Of a stretch of 13,735 nt of DNA, positions 1 through 6,015 are shown in pieces. This DNA is from Candidatus Zhuqueibacterota bacterium. GTDB taxonomy: Bacteria > SM23-31 > B21-G16. Below the pieces are notes generated by a model. It saw only the letters and a list, made by a program, of their open reading frames with translations. It did no database searches and was not told the origin of the DNA. The stretch covers positions 1 through 13,735 of the forward strand of contig QNDJ01000011.1 of NCBI GenBank assembly GCA_003644825.1. The letters are read 5' to 3'. Position 1 is the first letter of the stretch, and the number at the start of each line of letters is the position of its first letter. Made by a program: the position numbers and the translations under genes.

Positions 1-1
1 G

Positions 2-319
2 ATTCTGAATATTCTCAAGCTACCATCCACCTGTTTGTTCAGATTATACACTGGAATTCCCTGCCCTTTCTGTGACCTGATTCACAGTCTTTATTATGCA
101 GCACATTTAAAAATTTTAACCTCTTTAAAACTCAACCCCGCAGGAATAATTCTCATTTTATTAACTCTAAGTGTTTTTATGAAATCCGCTTTTAAAATAA
201 ACTTCTATAAATATCTCAATAAAAAACATTTCATCATATTATTATTAACAGTTGTATTGTTATCCTGGATATTAAAAATTCTATTTTTTCATTCAGTAAT
301 GCCTATCAATTCATCATAA
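2..319 (+). CDS. DUF2752 family membrane protein, 5' end outside window
   Basis: The frame is open from the left edge, so the N-terminus is missing; about 105 residues and a TAA stop are visible. The segment STCLFRLYTGIPCPFCDL, followed by an Asn-Pro pair (LKLNPAG) and two hydrophobic helices, has the layout of DUF2752 proteins: a short helix, a TGxPCPxC cysteine motif, a second helix, NP, then a membrane segment. The function of the family is not established. An internal TTG at 35 could be read as a start, but the match to the family begins upstream of it (STC), so I call the gene partial. Oddly, the usual CGxTR after the second cysteine reads CDLIH here, so this may be a divergent member. 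It is the only plus-strand gene and converges on the next gene with a 31-base overlap of 3' ends. Confidence 0.72.
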   Translation: MLNILKLPSTCLFRLYTGIPCPFCDLIHSLYYAAHLKILTSLKLNPAGIILILLTLSVFMKSAFKINFYKYLNKKHFIILLLTVVLLSWILKILFFHSVMPINSS

Positions 320-909
320 GCCACTACAATGGTACAGTTTACAAGTGAAATTATTGGTATAATTCCAATAAAACAAAACATAGTACCTATAAAATATAAA
401 ATCAAATGAATTAAAGCAAATACAGAGAATTCGAATATATGTTTAGAAACAATCTTTCGAGAAGCCTCCATTGCTTCCCAGAAATCCATATTATGTTCAA
501 AAATAAAAATATATACAAAAAGATAAAAAGCTAAAATTACTATACCAGGAATTATACAAAATGCAAATCCTATCAGTAAAAAAGCCAGAATAAGAATATT
601 AGCAAGTACAGATGAAATGTAATAATCAAAACCTTTCGCCAGCTCAGAAAAATCAAACCTTTTCTTTTTATTTTTAATATTATTAATTATTATATAAAAA
701 AAACCTATATTTAAGGGACCCCAGATAAATAATAGCCCTACACCAGCAGTTAATCCACCCACAATTAAAAGAATTGCTGAATAAATAAGAGAAAGAATAA
801 TAAAATTGTAAATATCAGCCCAGAATATTTTCCAGCCTTTTTCAATCCACTTTCCGATATTTACTTCATAATGTTCTTTTAATTTGATAGTTTTAGATTC
901 TGTTTCCAT
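289..909 (-). CDS. multi-pass membrane protein, DUF975/YciC-like (uncharacterised)
   Basis: This 206-residue protein begins with about 30 polar residues and then has roughly five or six hydrophobic segments (about 34-62, 64-78, 99-118, 119-138, 158-182 and 184-198). The pattern FIWGPLNIGFF, then SELAKGFDYY, then IIPGIVI, then FWEAMEASRKIV resembles bacterial integral membrane proteins of the DUF975/glycerophosphodiesterase-membrane-domain type: a GPL(x)xGF helix, a cytoplasmic loop ending in a KGF motif, an IPGI helix start and an EAxxAS helix. No enzymatic residues are evident and no function is known for this group. The ATG at 909 has only a weak upstream AGG. It follows the lipoprotein gene after 17 bases and is probably the last gene of that operon. 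Its 3' end overlaps the convergent DUF2752 gene. The family name is tentative; that it is a membrane protein is certain. Confidence 0.7.
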   Translation of the reverse strand: METESKTIKLKEHYEVNIGKWIEKGWKIFWADIYNFIILSLIYSAILLIVGGLTAGVGLLFIWGPLNIGFFYIIINNIKNKKKRFDFSELAKGFDYYISSVLANILILAFLLIGFAFCIIPGIVILAFYLFVYIFIFEHNMDFWEAMEASRKIVSKHIFEFSVFALIHLILYFIGTMFCFIGIIPIISLVNCTIVVAYDELIGITE

Positions 910-926
910 AATTTAACCTGTTGTTT

Positions 927-1553
927 TCATCTACCTTTGACCCACATTGTTACATATTCTTTTTCCAGCAGATCACCAAGCGTATATTTCCACAACGATA
1001 CTCTTTTCAATTTTATTCTATTACTATTTGAATCTATAATCTGGTGGGGCATCTCAACTTCAAATATAAACTTAATCCTGTCCAGTATTGTCTTCTTTAA
1101 TGCAGACTTTACAGCTGCTTCAAATTCATTTTCACTGTAAGCAAAATCGGAATCCCCTTCGACCTCAAAGTTTCTTCTAAAGTAGTATAATCCATTACTT
1201 CTTCTAAAAGCTATTTTGTTTCTTCTGAACCTGTATGTTTTATTTAACTCATCAAAATCTGGAAATTCAATTGTAAAATACACATGCCTGTATGAACCTC
1301 TATCTCTTATATAAAAATCTGTAAGTCTAACCTTTTTGGTTGTATAATCATCCATTATTTTATATTTAATTTCTCTTTTTGAACCCAGATATAAACTCAA
1401 ACCATCAGAATCAATGTTATTTTTTCGGCTCCCATAATAATGAACCAGCATAACTCCAGAACCATCCTTATTTATCACAATTGTTTCTTCATAAGTAAAA
1501 CATCCAGCAACAACAAACAATATTAATAAAAGCATTAATAACTTAACTTTCAT
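927..1553 (-). CDS. predicted lipoprotein with beta-rich LppM/DUF3153-like start
   Basis: The first 18 residues form a lipoprotein signal: Lys at 2 and 4, a Leu/Ile/Phe-rich core, then VAGC, which places the lipidated cysteine at 18. The mature part starts with a strand-turn-strand pattern, ETIVINKDGSGVMLVHYY, as seen at the start of several LppM-like or DUF3153-like envelope lipoproteins. The rest (208 residues in total) is rich in charged and aromatic residues with no catalytic motif I recognise. Translation looks coupled to the gene before it: the stop and start overlap as TAATG, and a GGAGG ribosome-binding site lies inside the upstream gene (1564-1568, ten bases from the ATG). By position it probably works at the envelope with the two DUF4097 proteins. 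The lipoprotein call is firm, the family is a guess and the role is unknown. Confidence 0.75.
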   Translation of the reverse strand: MKVKLLMLLLILFVVAGCFTYEETIVINKDGSGVMLVHYYGSRKNNIDSDGLSLYLGSKREIKYKIMDDYTTKKVRLTDFYIRDRGSYRHVYFTIEFPDFDELNKTYRFRRNKIAFRRSNGLYYFRRNFEVEGDSDFAYSENEFEAAVKSALKKTILDRIKFIFEVEMPHQIIDSNSNRIKLKRVSLWKYTLGDLLEKEYVTMWVKGR

Positions 1554-2581
1554 TAAAACTTTTCCTCCAGAGTTATATGTCCTTCACTGGTTCTAACAAC
1601 CAGCACTGCACTACCTCTACCAATAATACCTCTTGCTTTTTCACCATCATTTTCTTCCCTTATATGAAGCCTGAAATCTGACCTGATTTTTCCCTCAAAA
1701 GTTTCAGCATCAATCCGAATATCCGGGTCTTTTGATAGAACAACTACAACATCACCCTCATCAGTTCTAATTCTATAATTACCATTTTCAACAACATTAA
1801 CATCAGTTTCTATATCCCCCTCATCAGTAAAAACACTCATTTTTTTCACAGTAGCATTATAAATGATTAAATCACCTTCATCGCTATCAAGATTTAAGTT
1901 CCTGGCTTTACAATTTTTTAGTCTTATTTTTCCTTCATCAGTATGGATATTAATTCTACCCCTCAGGGTATCTATATCTTTATTAAAATCTATAATAAAA
2001 ACATCACCTTCATCAGCTATAACATATAAATCACTGGATGAAATATTAAACAGTTCCACATTACCTTCATCAACTTCCAGACTAATTTTACCGTTTATTT
2101 CAGAAATATCAACCTTCCCCTCATTATTTCTTATATCCAGTTCAACGTTTTCTGGAACAATCAATTCAAAATCTACTTTCTTTCTTCTATATTTCCAGCT
2201 ATCTGGTCTGAAAATATCAAAAAAATTAAAATCTTCATAGAATATATCTTCTGTAACATCTCTTATATAAAGTCTGTTTCCTATTTTTTCGATATCAACC
2301 TTTATTTCTTCGAGGTTATCTTCGGCTCTTCGTCTGGTTCTACCCCAGGCTATCTTGGTCATAACAATTCGAACTTCCTCCCTGTTCCAGCTTTGAATAC
2401 TTATTTTTCCTTCTCTACCTTCAATAAATATACAGCCGTTCTTTTTAAAACTTAAAGTTTTTTCTTCAACTCTTCTTGCCTTACTAAAAATTCCAGATTC
2501 AGCCCTCAATTCAAAAGAAAATAATAAAATCTTCCTCTTTTTCTTATTCCTGCTGGAAAACTGAGCTGACTCAAAAACCAC
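1553..2581 (-). CDS. DUF4097-like beta-solenoid protein with DEG ladder; start uncertain
   Basis: The protein has up to 342 residues. From about residue 150 it repeats a short rung ending in (T/S/A)-D-E-G-(D/K/N) followed by alternating hydrophobic residues. The EG pair recurs at residues 154, 172, 191, 216, 235, 254, 275, 296 and 333, mostly 18-25 apart, as expected for a stack of beta rungs. The N-terminal part (KTLSFKKNGCIFIEGREGKISIQSW) has the usual opening of DUF4097 putative adhesins. Such proteins are normally exported, but no clean signal peptide is seen here: the only candidate, KKKRKILLFSF near residues 13-23, is broken by Glu-Leu-Arg. The longest frame starts at a GTG at 2581 with no ribosome-binding site and overlaps the upstream gene by 76 bases. 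A TTG at 2509 would overlap that gene's stop as TTGA. I keep the long form while noting that the start is unresolved. Confidence 0.68.
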   Translation of the reverse strand: MVFESAQFSSRNKKKRKILLFSFELRAESGIFSKARRVEEKTLSFKKNGCIFIEGREGKISIQSWNREEVRIVMTKIAWGRTRRRAEDNLEEIKVDIEKIGNRLYIRDVTEDIFYEDFNFFDIFRPDSWKYRRKKVDFELIVPENVELDIRNNEGKVDISEINGKISLEVDEGNVELFNISSSDLYVIADEGDVFIIDFNKDIDTLRGRINIHTDEGKIRLKNCKARNLNLDSDEGDLIIYNATVKKMSVFTDEGDIETDVNVVENGNYRIRTDEGDVVVVLSKDPDIRIDAETFEGKIRSDFRLHIREENDGEKARGIIGRGSAVLVVRTSEGHITLEEKF

Positions 2582-3279
2582 ATTTTTGACACAGACATTC
2601 TTATTCCAGCATCCTGTGGAAGGATAATTCTATTCGCACCAATTTCAAGGTCAACTATTGCAGTGGATCTTCCTGTGTACTCTCCAGAAAAATCAATTAT
2701 TAATTCACCAATACCACCATCAATGTTAGCTCTTTCGAAGTTTGCATTACCCAGTCTTTTCAATCTTACTTCTCCCACCTTAACATCAATATCCATATCT
2801 TTCATTCTCTCCAGATTTGGTCTGGAAAAATCAATAGCAACTTCTCCAGCCCAGGAAACTATCTGAAAATCTTTAATCCTTAAACCTCCAAGGTCTATAT
2901 CTACCTCTCCTGCTTTTATTTTTATATTAAGATTGGTCGGAACATCATAAGGAATATCTATCTCGGTTTCAGCTGTTTCTTTATCGTTAACCCCTCTTAT
3001 AAAACTCTCTTTATCGACCTTTACAAATAGCTCCCCGATATCTTTATCGAAATAAACATCGGTATTATATAAATCAGGCTGGTAATAAATATAAACTCTT
3101 ACCTTCCTGCTATCCTGGTTCCTATTTATCGATAAAATACCAACATTGCCTTTAAAAATCAATGTCAATTCTTTTCCCTTTGGAACAATATATTCTCTGT
3201 CAAACCTTTTAAAATACTGAGCATTTACACTGCTATAACAAAGCAGAATATATATCAATAAAATTTGAATACTCTTCAT
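2506..3279 (-). CDS. exported DUF4097/toast-rack-like beta-solenoid protein
   Basis: Residues 1-20 are a signal peptide (MKSIQILLIYILLCYSSVNA, predicted cut before Gln21), so this 257-residue protein is exported. The body is a ladder of G-E rungs: IGELFVKV, AGEVDIDL, AGEVAIDF, VGEVRLKR, IGELIIDF and finally IGANRIILP, about 21-24 residues apart in the second half. This matches the beta-solenoid fold of DUF4097 and LiaF/toast-rack-like domains; no catalytic residues are seen. The ATG at 3279 follows a weak GGGAAA. It is the first gene after the terminator at 3378-3411, so it probably has its own promoter in the AT-rich 98 bases upstream, though I see no convincing -35/-10 pair. The C-terminus (RGRFYYFLLN) stops abruptly where family members, as I recall them, usually continue for another strand or two; see the finding on this junction. 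Confidence 0.72.
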   Translation of the reverse strand: MKSIQILLIYILLCYSSVNAQYFKRFDREYIVPKGKELTLIFKGNVGILSINRNQDSRKVRVYIYYQPDLYNTDVYFDKDIGELFVKVDKESFIRGVNDKETAETEIDIPYDVPTNLNIKIKAGEVDIDLGGLRIKDFQIVSWAGEVAIDFSRPNLERMKDMDIDVKVGEVRLKRLGNANFERANIDGGIGELIIDFSGEYTGRSTAIVDLEIGANRIILPQDAGIRMSVSKMWFLSQLSFPAGIRKRGRFYYFLLN

Positions 3280-3377
3280 TTTATTTTTTTCCCGATTTTA
3301 ATTTATATCCCCTTTTCTAATTGATATACCATTAACTCATTATTAATATACGTAATTTATCATAAAAAGTTATAACT

Positions 3378-3411
3378 AAAAAATAAAAAGAGGGATAAAA
3401 AATCCCTCTTT
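3378..3411 (-). terminator. intrinsic terminator after the outer-membrane barrel gene
   Basis: Read on the minus strand, a perfect nine-base-pair stem (AAAGAGGGA with TCCCTCTTT, 3403-3411 with 3387-3395) closes a seven-base loop. It is followed at once by TTATTTTTT. It lies 26 bases beyond the TGA of the barrel gene. There is no U-run on the plus-strand side, so it works in one direction. It separates the barrel transcript from the DUF4097 operon. Confidence 0.9.
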
Positions 3412-3437
3412 CACAATTACATCTCCTATATATTAAA

Positions 3438-5021
3438 TCAAAATGTCTGGTTTATTCTTAAATAGACCTGAACCGGCTCCCCCTTTTTATCGGTTCTCCA
3501 GGCAAAGTTCAATCTAATTTCATCATCTTTATCAGAAATACCAATCCCAACACAGGTTTTCAAATCACTCAATGAGGCACCATTAAAAAAATCCAGAAAA
3601 TCAGAATTATCCTTTGCATACCATGCCAGACCAATATCTGAAAACAGGATTAGATTAAAATCTTCAAGTAACCAGGAAGGCGGACCAGCAAGAAGACCAT
3701 TCGGATCAAAAGCATACTCGAAATTTGCAAGTACCATTCTATCACCCTCAAAAGATTTAAACCTGTAACCTCTCATTGTCCCGATTCCACCAAGATAAAA
3801 AATCTTTTGCCCGGGTAATTGACCCTCAGAAGTGCCCAATCTTAACCTCATATTCAGGTTTTCATACCTGCCAAGTGGTTGATACCTTCTCAAATCTATT
3901 ATAAACCTCTTAAAATCAAAATCCCCCCCTGTAGTCCTATCAGATACCTCCCCGGAAAACATACCATACCATCCTCTGTAATATCTCCTGTAATCATTTC
4001 TTGTATCATATTTAATAGTTAATAATAAACTCCTCATTTCTCCTTCATTAATCTGTCTGTTAGGTCTGAATCTTTTATTACCTCCGAATAAGGACCAATT
4101 TGTCCCATTAACCATATTGTAGTAGTTATCAATTCTGTATTCCAGTTGAGCACTAAAGTCAGGTAAAACCTCCTGTCTTACATATCCTGTAAAACCTGTT
4201 CTTTCAAAATAATCGTGAAAATCTTCTTTAAAAATAAACGCACCTACAGTGTTCTCATTTGTTGATAAAAACCATTCATCATCAGTATCCGTTAAACTAT
4301 ATGCCTTTATTCCGAGAGAAAACCTATATCTATCAAAAAAGCTTCTTTCAAGACCAGCACTGTATCTCCATCTGGAAGATTTAAATCCATAACCGACAAA
4401 TCCATATATGGTAAGCAGTCTCTCATAATACCAGTTATCTTTAGGAATCTGACACCCTAAAAACAAACCATCAACTTTATTATATCGAAAAATAAACTCC
4501 TCCTCTCCGAGATAATCTTCCCAGTCGTAAACCTTGTATCTTCTTCTATAACTTTTTCTTTTCCAGTAATATCTATCTCTCCAGTACCTATCCCTTTTAA
4601 CAAAAGATAGCCAGCTTGTCTCCACTTCATCTCCTGTAATTAATGCTCCTCCGATTTTAATAATATCTCCACTAATACATATTGCATCTCCGATAATTTC
4701 TCCTTTTGATTCAACTTTTAAATCTCCAAAAACAACTATTACTGTTCCTCTCACACTACCACGAATAATAAGATTACCTTCTGTAACTACAAGATTATTT
4801 CTTATCACTTCATCCTTACCTACCTGATAATCACCTCTTTTATGAATTGTTTTTAAACCGGTGTCTTTTAGATACCTATCTTCAGCAATTTTTCTAACTC
4901 TATCAGGGTCTCTTTCCTGAGAATTGGCTTCAGAAATAAGCAATAATCCGAATATGATAAAAAATGCTATAATTATTCCTGAAATGACCAATAACTGTTT
5001 TATTTCTAACCTTTTATTCAT
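3438..5021 (-). CDS. Omp85/BamA-like outer-membrane beta-barrel with bactofilin-like periplasmic head
   Basis: This 527-residue protein starts at the ATG at 5021, chosen because a GAGGT ribosome-binding site lies seven bases upstream; a GTG at 5039 would add six residues but lacks one. Residues 1-35 are a long signal sequence (basic start, hydrophobic core, ANSQ cleavage region). Residues 68-134 form about four short valine/isoleucine rungs (GNLIIRGSV, GTVIVVFGDL, GDAICISGDI, GGALITGDEV), like bactofilins or polymer-forming proteins. A basic aromatic linker follows (141-170). From about 175 to the end there are amphipathic strands of an outer-membrane barrel, with GGIGTMRGY at 411-419 matching the conserved RGY/RGF loop motif of Omp85-type surface antigens, and a terminal Phe as in barrel-assembly signals. 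No POTRA domain is recognisable, so a role like BamA itself is unlikely. Substrate and partners are unknown. Confidence 0.82.
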   Translation of the reverse strand: MNKRLEIKQLLVISGIIIAFFIIFGLLLISEANSQERDPDRVRKIAEDRYLKDTGLKTIHKRGDYQVGKDEVIRNNLVVTEGNLIIRGSVRGTVIVVFGDLKVESKGEIIGDAICISGDIIKIGGALITGDEVETSWLSFVKRDRYWRDRYYWKRKSYRRRYKVYDWEDYLGEEEFIFRYNKVDGLFLGCQIPKDNWYYERLLTIYGFVGYGFKSSRWRYSAGLERSFFDRYRFSLGIKAYSLTDTDDEWFLSTNENTVGAFIFKEDFHDYFERTGFTGYVRQEVLPDFSAQLEYRIDNYYNMVNGTNWSLFGGNKRFRPNRQINEGEMRSLLLTIKYDTRNDYRRYYRGWYGMFSGEVSDRTTGGDFDFKRFIIDLRRYQPLGRYENLNMRLRLGTSEGQLPGQKIFYLGGIGTMRGYRFKSFEGDRMVLANFEYAFDPNGLLAGPPSWLLEDFNLILFSDIGLAWYAKDNSDFLDFFNGASLSDLKTCVGIGISDKDDEIRLNFAWRTDKKGEPVQVYLRINQTF

Positions 5022-5028
5022 CTTTTCT

Positions 5029-5033
5029 ACCTC
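5029..5033 (-). promoter_or_regulatory. ribosome-binding site deciding the barrel gene start
   Basis: GAGGT on the minus strand ends seven bases before the ATG at 5021. It lies inside the longer GTG-started frame (5039), so it favours the ATG, which also gives a normal signal peptide beginning MNKR. Confidence 0.75.
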
Positions 5034-5102
5034 AATCACTAAAAACTTTTTTTAAAAATCTATCCCTTTTTAAATTTTTTGGTAATATGTAAAAGCAACA
5101 AT

Positions 5103-5156
5103 CATACCAGAAAAACAGGTATGTTCCAGATATAACATTGATTAATAAATTGCAAA
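5103..5156 (-). promoter_or_regulatory. candidate promoter and start-site hairpin of the barrel gene
   Basis: The 197 bases between the bactofilin gene and the barrel ATG hold a plausible sigma-70-type promoter on the minus strand: TTTGCA (5151-5156), a 16-base spacer, and an extended -10, TG-T-TATATC (hexamer 5129-5134). The expected transcript start (about 5121) falls on an inverted repeat, CATACC-nine bases-GGTATG (5103-5108 with 5118-5123). The repeat could be an operator or a 5' stem-loop. The hexamers match the consensus only in part and AT-rich DNA yields such matches by chance, so this is a modest call. No strong terminator separates this region from the bactofilin gene, so read-through from upstream is possible. 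Confidence 0.35.
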
Positions 5157-5218
5157 TTGTGGTTATTTTACACAGTATATTTACGACATAACAGGCAGGA
5201 AGGATTCAAAAAAAGAAG

Positions 5219-5593
5219 CTAATTGTTTTTCAATTCTGATTTTTTAATCATTTCACATTTTCCATTAAAAATAGCACCATCAGCAATCAATATTTTCATT
5301 GTTTTCAGGTCTCCATCAAATTCAGCTTTTTCACTGAACATTGCACTTGAACTTGCGTAAATCTGACCCAGGACTTTCCCACTTACTACCACCCTATCAG
5401 AAACTATTGTCCCATCGATAAAACCCCCTTCACCTACAATTATATTTTCGCCTGAAGTTATTTTTCCTTTAACAGTTCCATCTATTCTACAGGAATGTTT
5501 AATATTAATTGAACCTTCAATATATGTTCCCTTACCAATTATAGTGTTTATTTTTTCTTCTTTTCTTCTATTTTGTTTTTCTTCCTTTTTCAT
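5219..5593 (-). CDS. bactofilin (polymer-forming cytoskeletal protein)
   Basis: The 124-residue protein has a short charged start (KKEEKQNRRKEEK) and then a single bactofilin domain at about 16-115. NTIIGKGTYIEGSINIK, then CRIDGTVKGKI, FIDGTIVSDRVVVSGKVLGQI and AEFDGDLKTMKILIADGAIFNG are the characteristic rungs of the DUF583/PF04519 right-handed beta-helix. Bactofilins polymerise without nucleotide into filaments on the cytoplasmic face of the membrane and act as scaffolds for cell-shape or envelope enzymes. There is no signal peptide, so it is cytoplasmic, and the size is typical of small bactofilins. The ATG at 5593 follows AGAGGG about eleven bases upstream. The gene lies 40 bases after the STAS gene, so the two are probably co-transcribed. 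No M23 peptidase, a frequent bactofilin partner, is present in the window. Confidence 0.93.
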   Translation of the reverse strand: MKKEEKQNRRKEEKINTIIGKGTYIEGSINIKHSCRIDGTVKGKITSGENIIVGEGGFIDGTIVSDRVVVSGKVLGQIYASSSAMFSEKAEFDGDLKTMKILIADGAIFNGKCEMIKKSELKNN

Positions 5594-5633
5594 ACTAAAA
5601 TTTCCCTCTAAAAATATTTTTATAAATATTAAT

Positions 5634-5975
5634 TCAATTGCTGAAACTTTTTATTGCGTCTTCAACACTTTCAAAGGTCTCAAAAACGGTAATCAATTTA
5701 GTAATCATTAGAAGATTCTCAATTCTTTCAGTAACTCGAGCTAATTTTAAGTCACCTTTATTATTTCTCATTGTGGTTAATCCACCAATCAATATCCCGA
5801 GCCCTGAACTATTCATCCAGTTAACACCTCCCAGGTCAACAACAACCTTATTTTTATTTTCATCAATCAATTCATGCAAACGGTCATTTAATATCGTGGC
5901 ATCGGGTCCACCCATAATTTTCCCTTTTAACTCAATAACCACCACATCCCCTTTATCTAATACATTCATTTTCAT
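5634..5975 (-). CDS. STAS-domain anti-sigma factor antagonist
   Basis: The whole 113-residue protein is one STAS domain of the SpoIIAA/RsbV type: strand VVVIELKGKI, helix DATILNDRLHELID, strand NKVVVDLGGV, then MNSSGLGILIGGL at 54-66. Ser56 corresponds to the serine phosphorylated by an anti-sigma kinase in SpoIIAA; the residue before it is Asn rather than Asp, a common variant. In the known scheme the unphosphorylated form binds the kinase and releases its partner. No kinase, phosphatase or sigma factor is encoded nearby, so its partner is unknown and it may act on something other than a sigma factor. The ATG at 5975 has an AGGAG site nine bases upstream. It lies 40 bases after secF and 40 before the bactofilin gene, which suggests a shared transcript. 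Confidence 0.9.
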   Translation of the reverse strand: MKMNVLDKGDVVVIELKGKIMGGPDATILNDRLHELIDENKNKVVVDLGGVNWMNSSGLGILIGGLTTMRNNKGDLKLARVTERIENLLMITKLITVFETFESVEDAIKSFSN

Positions 5976-6015
5976 ACAAATTTTCTCCTGATTAAGAATT
6001 TAATTTAAATTAATT

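Noticed and set aside
1863-2240. A 125-codon plus-strand frame inside the DEG-ladder gene.
   Set aside because: Its Ser/Pro-rich repeats are simply the reverse complement of the DEG rungs.
5206-5240. Possible terminator after the bactofilin gene (AATTGAAAAACAATT followed by a T-run).
   Set aside because: The stem is five A/T-dominated base pairs and the T-run begins several bases later; too weak to call.
5638-5991. A 117-codon plus-strand frame covering the STAS gene.
   Set aside because: It is the shadow of an unmistakable STAS domain on the other strand.
6000-6013. Perfect 14-base palindrome TTAATTTAAATTAA between secF and the STAS gene.
   Set aside because: It is composed only of A and T in AT-rich DNA, has no flanking promoter elements I trust, and is likely to be chance.
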